This document shows positions 17,483 to 25,844 of a stretch of DNA of 64,000 nucleotides, piece after piece. Both the position numbers and the translations under genes were made by a program. Numbering within the stretch: the stretch's first letter is position 1; every line of letters starts with the position of its first letter. The notes under the pieces are model-generated. The model saw only the letters and a list, made by a program, of their open reading frames with translations. It made no database searches and was not told where the DNA came from. Source of the DNA: Mediannikoviicoccus sp037890055 (GTDB lineage Bacteria > Bacillota > Clostridia > Tissierellales > Peptoniphilaceae); the NCBI GenBank assembly GCA_037890055.1, contig JBBKBD010000001.1; one strand, given 5' to 3'.

Positions 17483-18196
17483 TTATATTCCAAGGTATGC
17501 TGCTTTAACATCTGGATCTGCTTTTAAATCGCTAGCTCTTCCCTCTTTCACAATTTTACCCGTCTCTAATACATATGCTCTGTCCGCTATGTCCAGTGCA
17601 AGGTTTGCGTTTTGCTCCACCAATAAAATTGTTCTGCCTTCTTCTTTCAATATCCTAATTGTATCGAATATTTTATCTACAAATAATGGTGAAAGTCCCA
17701 TGGAAGGTTCGTCTAATAAAAGCACCTTTGGGTTTGTTAAAAGTGCCCTTCCCATGGCAAGCATCTGTTGCTCTCCTCCAGATAACGTTCCTGCCTTTTG
17801 ACTCTTTCTCTCTTCTAAAACAGGAAATAATTTATAAATCTTATCCATTTCTGTCTTTACTTGTTCAGGGCTCCACTCAGAAACAATAGAACCTAACATT
17901 AAATTATCTTCTACAGATAGACCATTAAATACCCTTCTTCCTTCAGGAACCTGCGCAAGGCCATCTCTAACTCTCTTAAATGACTTTTCTTTTTTTATAG
18001 ATTTCCCATCGAAAAAGATATCTCCCTCTTTCGCATCTAATAATCCAGATATGGTTTGAAGTGTAGTTGTCTTACCAGCTCCATTTGCACCAATAAGAGA
18101 AACAACTTCACCTTTTTCAATTTTTAAATTAATTCCTTTTAGAGCTTGGATATTACCATAAAAAACATTTAAATTTTCTACTTTTAATATACTCAT
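17483..18196 (-). CDS. livF: Branched-chain amino acid ABC transporter ATPase LivF
   Basis: One of two ATPases that energise uptake of leucine, isoleucine and valine. The 237-residue protein has Walker A (GANGAGKT), signature LSGGEQQM and Walker B (LLLDEPSMGLSP); the short length and the QVPEGRR and PSMGLSP motifs are those of LivF and not LivG. It is the last gene of the liv operon, ten bases after livG, and is followed by a terminator. Confidence 0.95.
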   Translation of the reverse strand: MSILKVENLNVFYGNIQALKGINLKIEKGEVVSLIGANGAGKTTTLQTISGLLDAKEGDIFFDGKSIKKEKSFKRVRDGLAQVPEGRRVFNGLSVEDNLMLGSIVSEWSPEQVKTEMDKIYKLFPVLEERKSQKAGTLSGGEQQMLAMGRALLTNPKVLLLDEPSMGLSPLFVDKIFDTIRILKEEGRTILLVEQNANLALDIADRAYVLETGKIVKEGRASDLKADPDVKAAYLGI

Positions 18197-18206
18197 ATAA
18201 ACCTCT

Positions 18207-18989
18207 CTAACTTCCTAAGTAAGCTTTCACAACTTCTTCATTTTGAATAACTTCTTTAGGATTACCTTCAGCTAAAATTTCTCCATAGTTTAATACAATC
18301 AGTCTTTCAGATATTCCAAGCACCAAGTTCATATCATGTTCTATTAACAAAATGGACACGCCTGTCTTTTCTCTAATAACCTTTATTGAATCCATTAAAT
18401 CTTTAGTTTCTGATTCGTTCATTCCCGCCGCTGGCTCGTCAAGTAAAAGAAGTTTAGGCCTTGTAGCCATTGCCCTGGCAATTTCTAACTTTCGTTGTGC
18501 CCCGTATGGAAGTGAACCGGCAAATGCTCTAAAATATTTTTCTAAATTAAATAATTCCAAAATCTCTTTTGCTTTTTCTGTTGCCTCGTTTTCTTCCTTC
18601 CAAAATTTCGGAAGTCTTAACATTCCTGTTAAAACTCCATACTCCATATATTGGTTCATGGCGAGCTTCACATTATCAAGAACAGTCAAGTTGTCAAATA
18701 GTCTAATGTTTTGAAATGTTCTTGCTACGCCAAGCTTAGAAAGATTATCTGGAGATATTCCATTTGTCTTTTGACCTTCAAGAAGAATTTCTCCACTGGT
18801 TGGAGTATAGACTCCTGAAAGCATATTAAACAAAGTGGTTTTTCCAGCGCCATTTGGACCAATTAAACCTAAAAGTTCTCCCTTTTTTAGTTTAAAACTA
18901 ACATTTTCTACGGCTTTAAGTCCACCAAAGGAGATGGATAGGTTTTTTACTTCTAATATATTTTTATTTTCTACTTCTTTATTATTCAC
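18207..18989 (-). CDS. livG: Branched-chain amino acid ABC transporter ATPase LivG
   Basis: Second ATPase of the transporter, about 260 residues, with Walker A (GPNGAGKT), the LivG-typical RTFQNIRLF in the Q-loop region, and LLLDEPAAGMN as Walker B. The signature region reads LPYGAQRKLEIARA, as expected for LivG. The upstream ATG at 18998 directly abuts GGAG, too close for a ribosome site, so I prefer the GTG at 18989, which has GGAG nine bases away. Either start overlaps the livM end. Confidence 0.93.
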   Translation of the reverse strand: MNNKEVENKNILEVKNLSISFGGLKAVENVSFKLKKGELLGLIGPNGAGKTTLFNMLSGVYTPTSGEILLEGQKTNGISPDNLSKLGVARTFQNIRLFDNLTVLDNVKLAMNQYMEYGVLTGMLRLPKFWKEENEATEKAKEILELFNLEKYFRAFAGSLPYGAQRKLEIARAMATRPKLLLLDEPAAGMNESETKDLMDSIKVIREKTGVSILLIEHDMNLVLGISERLIVLNYGEILAEGNPKEVIQNEEVVKAYLGS

Positions 18990-19956
18990 CTTCCACATCT
19001 CCTTTCTTATATTTATCTATTTTGAGAAATCTTCTTATAGAAAATTCTTTTCGTCCCAATAGACCTTGAGGTCTAAAGATCATAACTACAATTAATGTAA
19101 GAGCGTAAAATACCATTCTCCATTCAGCAAGTGGTCTTAATACTTCAGGAAGTATTGTTAAACCAATGGATGAGAAAATTGCTCCAGTCATGGAACCCAT
19201 TCCACCTAATACCACCATAACAAGATAGTCAAAGGACTTGTTATAATTAAATATATTTGCTGCAAGCACTCCAAAACTTTGTGCATATAACGCACCTGCA
19301 ACACCTGCAAAAATTGCAGATAGTGTAAAGGTTAAAGTCTTATGCTTAGTTATGTTAATACCACAGCTTTCAGCGGCAAGTTCATTATCTCTAATGGAAA
19401 GAACCGCTCTTCCTTGACGACTTGAAGCGTAAGTAAAAATCATGGCCAATAAAAATGCAGCTACAAAATAATATTTTCCAAAGCTGTCTGTGGTAGGTAT
19501 TCCCGCCATACCTTGAGCTCCTCCAGTGAATCCTAAGTTTTCAATTAAAACTCTGATTATTTCTCCAAAGGCCAAAGTTACAATTGCAAGATAATCTCCT
19601 GTAAGTCTTAAAACCGGCAATCCTATTAAAACTCCAAATACTGCAGCCACAAGTCCTGCTATTATAAGACTTAGCATAAAACCTGGGAACCCACCTATAA
19701 CTCCAGACTTTAAAAATATTCCCGCAGCATAGGCACCAATTGCCATAAACCCTGCATGTCCCAAATTAATTTGACCTAAAACTCCTACGGTAAGGTTAAG
19801 GCTAGTGGTCATTATAATGTTTATGCATATAAGGATTAAAATGTTTTGCCAATATCTATTAACTACTCCAGCGTTTATTAGTAATTGGACAACTAAATAA
19901 AATGCAAACACTGTAACAGCTGTTATTAAATAAGTTTTTCTTCTATTTTTTGACAT
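18982..19956 (-). CDS. livM: Branched-chain amino acid ABC permease LivM
   Basis: The 324-residue membrane protein has about nine hydrophobic segments and the LivM-type motifs LNLTVGVLGQINLGHAGF and GLPVLRLTGDYLAIVTLAFGE. It pairs with LivH to form the membrane channel. Its start lies one base after the livH stop, and AAAAGG precedes the ATG within the livH end. Confidence 0.95.
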   Translation of the reverse strand: MSKNRRKTYLITAVTVFAFYLVVQLLINAGVVNRYWQNILILICINIIMTTSLNLTVGVLGQINLGHAGFMAIGAYAAGIFLKSGVIGGFPGFMLSLIIAGLVAAVFGVLIGLPVLRLTGDYLAIVTLAFGEIIRVLIENLGFTGGAQGMAGIPTTDSFGKYYFVAAFLLAMIFTYASSRQGRAVLSIRDNELAAESCGINITKHKTLTFTLSAIFAGVAGALYAQSFGVLAANIFNYNKSFDYLVMVVLGGMGSMTGAIFSSIGLTILPEVLRPLAEWRMVFYALTLIVVMIFRPQGLLGRKEFSIRRFLKIDKYKKGDVEGE

Positions 19957-19957
19957 A

Positions 19958-20845
19958 CTATACCTTTTCTTTCTCTAGTTTTCCTAATAAACCATTTGGT
20001 TGAACTAGTAATACAACAATCAAAATAACAAATACAATGGCATCAGCATAGGCACTTGATAGATACGCTCTAGTTAACACCTCTACTATGCCAAGTATAA
20101 TTCCTCCTATTACAGCTCCTGAAATACTTCCTATACCTCCAAGAACCGCTGCTGTAAATGCTTTTATCCCAAGCATTGAACCCATGAAAGGATGTATTTG
20201 AGGGTAGGATGCAATATATAAAACCGATGCAACTCCCGCAAGGGCAGACCCAATGGCAAAGGTCATTGTCATTACACCATTCACATTTATGCCCACAAGT
20301 TCTGCCGCCCCATAATCTTCACTAACTGCAAGCATTGACTTACCATACTTAGTCTTATTTACAAATAGGTTTAATAGGTAAGTAAGTATTAGTGTTGATG
20401 CAATTGTCAAAATTGTTGCAAATGACAAGTGCATTCCTGCAAAATTAATTGACTTTTGAGGAAAAAGTGCAGGAATCGGCTTTGCACTTGATGTAAATAT
20501 TTTTACAAATAAATTTTGAAGAAGTAAAGAAACACCTATCGTCGTAATTAAAAGTGAAATTCTAGAAGAATTTCTAAGTGGCCTATAGGCAATTCTTTCT
20601 ATTATAATTCCTAATAATGTGCAAACCAATATTGCCGGTACAATTGCTACCCATAGAGGTAATCCCGCTTTAAAAGCAGACATCTGTATTGCTAAAAATA
20701 CAGTGTAACCTCCCACCATGATTATGTCTCCATGGGCAAAGTTAATTAATTTTGCAATACCATAGACCATGGTATATCCTAAGGCTATCAAGGCATATAT
20801 ACTACCTAGCTGTAGCCCATTAAATAATTGAGTTATAAAATCCAT
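19958..20845 (-). CDS. livH: Branched-chain amino acid ABC permease LivH
   Basis: The 295-residue membrane protein starts with the family motif FINGLQLGSIYALIALGYTMVYG-like sequence and has GGIGSISGAVIGG near the C-terminus, both typical of LivH. Transcription comes through livK; a strong hairpin lies in the 56 bases between the two genes, just upstream of its AAGGAG ribosome site. Confidence 0.95.
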   Translation of the reverse strand: MDFITQLFNGLQLGSIYALIALGYTMVYGIAKLINFAHGDIIMVGGYTVFLAIQMSAFKAGLPLWVAIVPAILVCTLLGIIIERIAYRPLRNSSRISLLITTIGVSLLLQNLFVKIFTSSAKPIPALFPQKSINFAGMHLSFATILTIASTLILTYLLNLFVNKTKYGKSMLAVSEDYGAAELVGINVNGVMTMTFAIGSALAGVASVLYIASYPQIHPFMGSMLGIKAFTAAVLGGIGSISGAVIGGIILGIVEVLTRAYLSSAYADAIVFVILIVVLLVQPNGLLGKLEKEKV

Positions 20846-20864
20846 TAAAATCTCCTTATCATTT

Positions 20865-20894
20865 ATCTAAGCCCTATTTTCATAGAGCTTAGAT
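20865..20894 (-). promoter_or_regulatory. Intercistronic hairpin between livK and livH
   Basis: On the minus-strand RNA a 13-bp stem with one G-U pair closes a GAAA tetraloop (stem arms 20865-20877 and 20882-20894). No T-run follows, so it is not a classical terminator. It sits right after livK and before the livH ribosome site. Such hairpins often protect the upstream message from 3' decay, which would give more binding protein than permease; that role is inference. Confidence 0.7.
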
Positions 20895-20901
20895 ATTATT
20901 T

Positions 20902-22083
20902 TTATTCTACACCAGCGTCACTGTCAAATTTGTAATTTCCATCTACTATCTTTATCATCTTTGCTGTTTTTACTGGGTTGTTGTTCTCGTCATATATGAA
21001 TGATCCAGTTACTCCATCAAAAGGAAGTTTCTTCAATGATTCTATTACCTTAACCCACTCTGTTGTGTTAGCATCTTCTACAGCTTGTTTATATAAATAA
21101 ACTGTGTCATAACCTTCGGCAGCAAAGGTTGATGGATTTTCACCATATTTTTCTTTATAGTCTTTTATAAATTTTTGTACCCTCTCATCTGGATCTTCTA
21201 GTGTAAACTGATTTGCAAAGTATGAACCTTCTATTGCTTTGAAGTTAGATTTGTCAAGTACAGATAAAACTGTATCCCATCCATCTGCACCAACTAATGT
21301 TGCATCAATTCCTGCATCTCTTACTTGAGGAACTATTAGAGCAACTTTTTCATAATAGTCAGGTATAAATAACACGTCTGGATTTTTACCTTTTATATTT
21401 GTTAATTGCGCTTTAAAGTCATTGTCATTATCTCCATAGGATTCATCCGCTACTAAATCCATGCCAAGTTCTTTAGATTTATCTTTAAAAACATCTGCTA
21501 CTCCCATAGAAAAGTCTGAAGATTGATTACGTAATATCGCAACTTTTTTAGCATCAAGTTTTGTTTTAGAAAAGTTCGCTAAAACTTCTCCTTGAAACGG
21601 ATCTGTAAAGCATGTTCTAAATACATTTGGTTTTCCCTCAGTTATATTAGCCTGTGTTCCTGTTGGTGTTATATATACTATTCCATCTTTTACAGAAGAA
21701 TCTGCTATGGCTAATGATGGCTTAGAAGGTACTCCACCGAATATTGCTTCTACTTTATCTTGCATAAGCTTGTTGTAATTTGTTACAGCGTCTGTTATTT
21801 CACCTTTATCATCATATTCATGCCACTCTAGTTTTTTTCCAAGGATTCCTCCATCGGCATTTATTTGATCGATAGCTAACTTTATACCGTTATTGGTTGT
21901 TATACCATAAATTGATAGAGCGCCAGTAAGTGGAGCTGAGTTACCTAGTTTAATAGTTTCTCCTGATTCTTGTTTAGATGACGAACCGTCTGTTCCATTT
22001 TTTCCTGCTCCTTCACTTGAGCAACCTGATAGCAACAATCCTGCTACTAACATTCCAACTAAAAATTTCTTTTTTACTTTCAT
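20902..22083 (-). CDS. livK: Branched-chain amino acid-binding lipoprotein LivK/LivJ
   Basis: Periplasmic-binding-protein type I fold (receptor family ligand-binding), lipid-anchored outside the membrane, delivering amino acid to LivHM. With the start at 22083 (393 residues) it has a lipoprotein signal peptide ending in LLSGC, then a serine- and glycine-rich linker and the domain, beginning IKLGNSAPLTG. GGAGGG lies before the ATG. A longer reading from 22200 would run through the T-box antiterminator and terminator and is not credible. The gene is controlled by the isoleucine-type T-box just upstream. Confidence 0.95.
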   Translation of the reverse strand: MKVKKKFLVGMLVAGLLLSGCSSEGAGKNGTDGSSSKQESGETIKLGNSAPLTGALSIYGITTNNGIKLAIDQINADGGILGKKLEWHEYDDKGEITDAVTNYNKLMQDKVEAIFGGVPSKPSLAIADSSVKDGIVYITPTGTQANITEGKPNVFRTCFTDPFQGEVLANFSKTKLDAKKVAILRNQSSDFSMGVADVFKDKSKELGMDLVADESYGDNDNDFKAQLTNIKGKNPDVLFIPDYYEKVALIVPQVRDAGIDATLVGADGWDTVLSVLDKSNFKAIEGSYFANQFTLEDPDERVQKFIKDYKEKYGENPSTFAAEGYDTVYLYKQAVEDANTTEWVKVIESLKKLPFDGVTGSFIYDENNNPVKTAKMIKIVDGNYKFDSDAGVE

Positions 22084-22109
22084 AATTCCCTCCAAATCTT
22101 TTTGGGTAT

Positions 22110-22376
22110 AAAAAAACCTCCGTCTTTTTAACCCAATATAGGCTAAAGAGACGAAGGATATATACAAATTTATATACTCCGCGGTACCACTCTTCTTCAT
22201 CTAATGATGCACTTAAATTCATTTAATGAATAGCTCTATAACGGGAGCTCCCGAATTTGTCTACGTTTTCGACAAAATAGCTTAGTGGTGATTTTCATTA
22301 GTTTCATCTTGCTAGTTTTCACCAAACACTAGCTCTCTATAAAGACTAGCCCAATTACTCTTCCACATCATCGCAT
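22110..22376 (-). promoter_or_regulatory. T-box riboswitch, probable isoleucine specifier, controlling livKHMGF
   Basis: The minus-strand leader holds the full set of T-box parts. Stem I runs from about 22372 with an AGTAA loop E motif and GGTGAAAA in the apical region. The specifier loop reads GAAAATCACC, so the specifier codon is ATC (22290-22292), which is isoleucine. The antiterminator box GTGGTACCGCGG lies at 22179-22190. It is followed by a terminator whose 13-base arms (CCTTCGTC... and ...GACGGAGG, 22117-22157) are followed by seven T. Uncharged tRNA-Ile should therefore turn on the liv transporter. Confidence 0.93.
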
Positions 22377-22388
22377 TTATTATTTTGT

Positions 22389-22417
22389 ATTATAGTATCA
22401 TTTTTTTTCATTGTCAA
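22389..22417 (-). promoter_or_regulatory. Promoter of the liv operon
   Basis: Consensus sigma-A promoter on the minus strand: TTGACA (22412-22417), 17 bases, TATAAT (22389-22394). It would start the transcript near 22382, just before stem I of the T-box. The remaining about 100 bases up to the next gene are AT-rich with nothing I can name. Confidence 0.85.
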
Positions 22418-22514
22418 ACATAGTTATGAAAATTAATTTAATAATTTTATTAACCTTTTTATGAGAATATATTTATATTTTTATATAGATATTTTATCCT
22501 TCGTCGCTCTTAAA

Positions 22515-23042
22515 TTATGGTTTGTTTACATATGTATCAATAATTGACTTTTGTGAAACTTCTGAAAACACAGAATTATCTTTTAGATTTTTTAAAATTT
22601 CTATGTTTTTAGAGTGAAATACCGCATATTTTTTATCCGTAAATACAACTTCAAAAATAGAATTTTTTAACCTTACTGAGTGAAGCTCTATATAATACGC
22701 CTCTACATTTTCGTAGTTTTTTATTTCAAGCATGGCCTGTAAGGATTTATCTTTTTCGCAGTAATAATTGTCCCTCTTATTGAAATTGCATTTTTGCTTT
22801 CGTCCCTTTGACAAATTTCCCATATCATTATAGTACTTAGCTAATACATTGTAATAATGATAATTGTAAAGACCCTTTTCTAAGGAGTCCACTGGGCAAA
22901 AAGGTCTCATGGATAGTTTTTCCACAAGTTTTGCATTTTCATCTAAAAAACTTCTCTTATCCAGTTTCCCATCGTCAAGTTTTTTTATTAAGTTGTCTCT
23001 TTCTTTTAAAAAGGTTTCTATATTTTCTTTTTCCGTTGCCAT
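22515..23042 (-). CDS. Conserved protein of unknown function, 175 residues
   Basis: A soluble protein without signal peptide or membrane helix. The N-terminal 35 residues look like a charged helical segment; the middle has LYNYHYYNVLAKYYND and a cysteine-containing basic stretch, and YYIELHSVRLKNSIFEVVF reads like a beta-rich C-terminal half. It reminds me of an uncharacterised clostridial family (possibly DUF6648), which I cannot confirm. The ATG has only a poor ribosome site and lies just after a hairpin terminator of the upstream gene, so its own promoter or read-through is needed. Confidence 0.75.
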   Translation of the reverse strand: MATEKENIETFLKERDNLIKKLDDGKLDKRSFLDENAKLVEKLSMRPFCPVDSLEKGLYNYHYYNVLAKYYNDMGNLSKGRKQKCNFNKRDNYYCEKDKSLQAMLEIKNYENVEAYYIELHSVRLKNSIFEVVFTDKKYAVFHSKNIEILKNLKDNSVFSEVSQKSIIDTYVNKP

Positions 23043-23054
23043 TTCTAATCTTTT

Positions 23055-23085
23055 AAAAAAGGCATATTTTCATATGCCTTTTTAT
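23055..23085 (-). terminator. Terminator after the small P-loop gene
   Basis: GGCATA (23061-23066) pairs with TATGCC (23073-23078), extended by A-T pairs on both sides, with a T-run in the minus-strand direction. The symmetric A and T flanks could also work on the plus strand. Confidence 0.75.
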
Positions 23086-23100
23086 CTTTCTAGTTTAAAA

Positions 23101-23523
23101 TTATAAGGAAAGTTCAATGCTATTTTCTAACATTGCGCTTGGTAAGTCACTTTTTTCTTTATTAAGTCCTATATAGAACTCAACTTCGAACTCTTCTGAA
23201 AGCTTTGTTAGCTCTTCAGATAGTTGTTCTAACTCTTTTACACTTATATCAACTATATCGTAAATACCATCTACATATATTTTTTTAATATCGTAGTCTC
23301 TTGAAATAATTCCTGCTAAAAATCCGTAAAATCCATTTACAGAGCTTATATGATAGTTATTTGCATTAATAAGTCTTACTTGATGATCTAGTGAATAGAT
23401 ATGTGAATCATCAGTGTCTACAAATACTATGTTACCGTTTCCTGAAGCCTTTTCTTTATTTGCTTCGTCAATTAACCATTTAGTCTTTCCACTTCCTGAA
23501 GGACCAATAACTAATTTAACCAT
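23101..23523 (-). CDS. Small P-loop NTPase-like protein of unknown function
   Basis: The 140-residue protein opens with a Walker A motif GPSGSGKT at residues 7-14 and then has a probable Walker B-like strand ending in Asp (IKKIYVDGIYD). It is too short for a complete ABC or AAA domain, and no signature or sensor motif is visible. Clostridial homologues are sometimes labelled PilT-like or twitching motility, for which I see no support. The C-terminal third has an acidic helical stretch. It stands alone between two terminator-like regions. Confidence 0.75.
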   Translation of the reverse strand: MVKLVIGPSGSGKTKWLIDEANKEKASGNGNIVFVDTDDSHIYSLDHQVRLINANNYHISSVNGFYGFLAGIISRDYDIKKIYVDGIYDIVDISVKELEQLSEELTKLSEEFEVEFYIGLNKEKSDLPSAMLENSIELSL

Positions 23524-23565
23524 TTAACCACAACCTTTCTTTAAGTTACTGTTGTTATTATTGTA

Positions 23566-24507
23566 CTATTTAAATGGATTTTCATCAAGTGCAGTATAAA
23601 AATCTCCTTGACTATATCCATTTTCTAACATTTCTTTTTCAATAGCTTCCTTGATTAACCACCATGAAGTGTTCCAATTACAGAAAACAGTTTCCTCCTT
23701 AGGCATTCTTCCCACAAGTCTTTGAATAGCTATGTCAGAGTTTAGATTCCTTAAAAATAAAATAACTTTTCTCTCGTACTCCTCAATGCTGATTAATTCA
23801 AATTCATTTTTTTTATACATCTCACTAAGCTTAGTGTTTTTTGGAATGTATAGACTGTGTATCTTCACTTCGTCAACTTTAAGCACGTTTATAAGCTTTG
23901 CAGTCTCTATAACATCTAAATCGTCATCCCATGGCAGTCCTAAAATCACATGGGTGCATATTTTAAAACCACTTTGTTTTATTCTTATACATGCATCTAC
24001 AAATTCAGATATGCCATGGCCCCTGTTTAATATTTTCAAGCTATGGTAGTTTGCAGTTTGTAATCCAAGTTCAAAAACAATTTCAAGTCCAGTTTCTTTT
24101 GAAAATTCTCTTAGAAATTCTAAATGCTCTCTATATATGCAGTCTGGTCTTGTTGAAATATAAATCCCAACAATATTATCCATTTGGCAGCTTTTAATAG
24201 AATTTTCAAATTCTTCAATTGGCATATAGGTATTTGAAAAGTTTTGGAAGTAGGCTATAAATAATTTCGCCCCATATCTCTTTCCAATATAGTCCATGTT
24301 AGATTTAAGTTGACTTTCCACAGACATCTTCTCACATAAATTTTCAAATGATCCGCCGGATTCACCACAGAACATACAGCCTCCACGAGCCACAGTACCA
24401 TCTCTATTGGGACAGGTCAGGTCCAGTTTAATTGGAAGCTTATAGACCTTCTGCCCGAATTTCTCCCTTAAATAATCACTGTAGGCCCTATACGGAAGAT
24501 TAGTCAT
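23566..24507 (-). CDS. YhcC/YtqA-type radical SAM protein (TIGR01212 family)
   Basis: The 313-residue protein has the SAM-cluster cysteines in the family's unusual spacing: CPNRDGTVARGGCMFCG near residues 31-47. Family motifs IAYFQNFSNTY and CTHVILGLPWD are present. The reaction of this family is not established. It is the third gene of the HAD-bcp-yhcC operon; its ATG lies inside the peroxiredoxin gene (eight-base overlap) with AAGGAAGAG before it. Confidence 0.92.
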   Translation of the reverse strand: MTNLPYRAYSDYLREKFGQKVYKLPIKLDLTCPNRDGTVARGGCMFCGESGGSFENLCEKMSVESQLKSNMDYIGKRYGAKLFIAYFQNFSNTYMPIEEFENSIKSCQMDNIVGIYISTRPDCIYREHLEFLREFSKETGLEIVFELGLQTANYHSLKILNRGHGISEFVDACIRIKQSGFKICTHVILGLPWDDDLDVIETAKLINVLKVDEVKIHSLYIPKNTKLSEMYKKNEFELISIEEYERKVILFLRNLNSDIAIQRLVGRMPKEETVFCNWNTSWWLIKEAIEKEMLENGYSQGDFYTALDENPFK

Positions 24508-24940
24508 TAAGCTCTTCCTTTACAAACTCCAAAACATTCTTTACATGATCTTTAACCTTTACTTTTCTATACTCTTTAACAAGAACACCCTCTTTATTAA
24601 AAATAAAAGTAGATCTTTCCACACCCATGTACTCTTTCCCATACATTTTCTTTTTCTTCCATACATCAAAAGCCTTTATAAGTTCAAGCTCTTCGTCAGT
24701 TAGAAGATCTATTTCTAGATTATGATCTTTTATAAATTTGTCATGGGATTTTTGTGAATCCTTTGAAATTCCATATATTTTAGTATTTAATTTTTCAAAC
24801 TCTTTTTTATTTTCTGAAAATTCTATTGCTTCTGTTGTGCATCCCTTTGTGTTGTCCTTAGGATAAAAGTATATAACTAGATTTTTGCCTTCATTTTCTT
24901 TGGCAAAATCTTCGCCCATTAAGTCTTTTAAGTTATTCAT
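24500..24940 (-). CDS. bcp: Thiol peroxidase of the Bcp/PrxQ type (1-Cys form)
   Basis: Peroxiredoxin that reduces hydrogen peroxide and organic peroxides in the cytoplasm. The 146-residue protein has FYPKDNTKGCTTEA with the peroxidatic Cys near residue 34. The resolving Cys found five residues later in many Bcp proteins is Ile here, so it should be recycled by another thiol. The C-terminal GVERSTFIF motif is typical. It overlaps both neighbours by eight bases, and its GGAGG lies inside the upstream gene's last codons. Confidence 0.93.
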   Translation of the reverse strand: MNNLKDLMGEDFAKENEGKNLVIYFYPKDNTKGCTTEAIEFSENKKEFEKLNTKIYGISKDSQKSHDKFIKDHNLEIDLLTDEELELIKAFDVWKKKKMYGKEYMGVERSTFIFNKEGVLVKEYRKVKVKDHVKNVLEFVKEELND

Positions 24941-25796
24941 ACATACCTCCGTATATTTTTTTTAGTTCTACTTCAACACCATTACAGTTGTTATCATATT
25001 CTGTAATAATGTCCGCTACTTTTTTTAATTCATTAGAACCGTTTAACATACTTATACCCAATTTTGAGTTTGCTATCATTGACAAGTCGTTGTTGTCATC
25101 ACCAAAAGAAATTACATTTTCCCATGTCTTTTCCTTGGTTTTAAGATATTTTTCTATTCCCTGCCCCTTTGTAGCAGTCTTGTTCAAAAACTCTGTCATC
25201 ATATGGCCCTCTCTAAAAGCATAAATAGTATGAGTAGTTATATCTAAATTTAAAGCGTCGATAATGCTACATATCTTTTCTATATTTTCATCGGACTCTA
25301 AATACACAATTGACAGTATGGAGTCAAATAAATACTCTGGTGCTTCCCACATATGTGCCACTTCATCAACAGTTTGTACGGAGCCAAAGAAGTCCTCTTT
25401 GTTTTTTTCATCGTCTATAATAAGGCTATACTTATTATTTTTATCATACACATGTAGATAGGGTGAAATTTTTACCCTCTTGCTCTCATCATATATTTTT
25501 TTAAAAAACTCTTTTTCTATTGGTGAGATGAAAAAGATATTTTTATGAAGATTATCCACTGCTATGGCTCCATTATTCGCAACTATGGTATAGGGAAAGT
25601 CTAGGTCTTTTAAAAACTCTTCCGACTTTTCTACGGATCTTCCAGTGGCAATAATTATTTCACAACCAGAAAATTGTAGATTTCTTAAAACATCAACAGT
25701 GCTTGGTGGAATATTTTTTTCATCATTCAAAAGCGTTCCATCTAAATCAAAACAAATAGTATTAAAATTTTTTACCATTTCATCTTTAATAAACAT
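24933..25796 (-). CDS. Cof-type HAD superfamily phosphatase
   Basis: A 287-residue class IIB HAD hydrolase. Motif I is FDLDGTLLN with the nucleophile Asp near residue 17, motif II the ATGRS Thr, and motif IV GDDNNDLSMI. Members dephosphorylate sugar phosphates, FMN or pyridoxal phosphate; the substrate cannot be told. The ATG at 25796 has AAGGA seven bases upstream; a second ATG six codons later has a weaker site. It heads the three-gene operon with bcp and yhcC. Confidence 0.93.
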   Translation of the reverse strand: MFIKDEMVKNFNTICFDLDGTLLNDEKNIPPSTVDVLRNLQFSGCEIIIATGRSVEKSEEFLKDLDFPYTIVANNGAIAVDNLHKNIFFISPIEKEFFKKIYDESKRVKISPYLHVYDKNNKYSLIIDDEKNKEDFFGSVQTVDEVAHMWEAPEYLFDSILSIVYLESDENIEKICSIIDALNLDITTHTIYAFREGHMMTEFLNKTATKGQGIEKYLKTKEKTWENVISFGDDNNDLSMIANSKLGISMLNGSNELKKVADIITEYDNNCNGVEVELKKIYGGMYE

Positions 25797-25810
25797 TTTA
25801 AATCCTTATT

Positions 25811-25841
25811 AAGAAAAAAAGCCCTGGCAAACCAAGGCTTT
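25811..25841 (-). terminator. Terminator after the DUF1292 gene
   Basis: Ten-base arms 25818-25827 and 25832-25841 with one mismatch and a four-base loop, followed by seven T in the minus-strand direction. It ends the cvfB-ppiC-pepD-DUF1292 operon. Confidence 0.85.
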
Positions 25842-25844
25842 ACT

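Noticed and set aside
22013..22222. Short minus-strand reading frame across the T-box and livK start
   Set aside because: The region is explained by the riboswitch and the livK signal peptide; no ribosome site.
22148..22507. Inverted repeat of GACGAAGGATA between the T-box terminator and the region upstream of the liv promoter
   Set aside because: Only 11 bases, and one copy lies outside the transcript, so a role in T-box folding is not possible; probably chance.
23101..23523. Calling the P-loop protein a PilT-type motor
   Set aside because: Only a Walker A is shared; the protein is far too short and no pilus genes are near.
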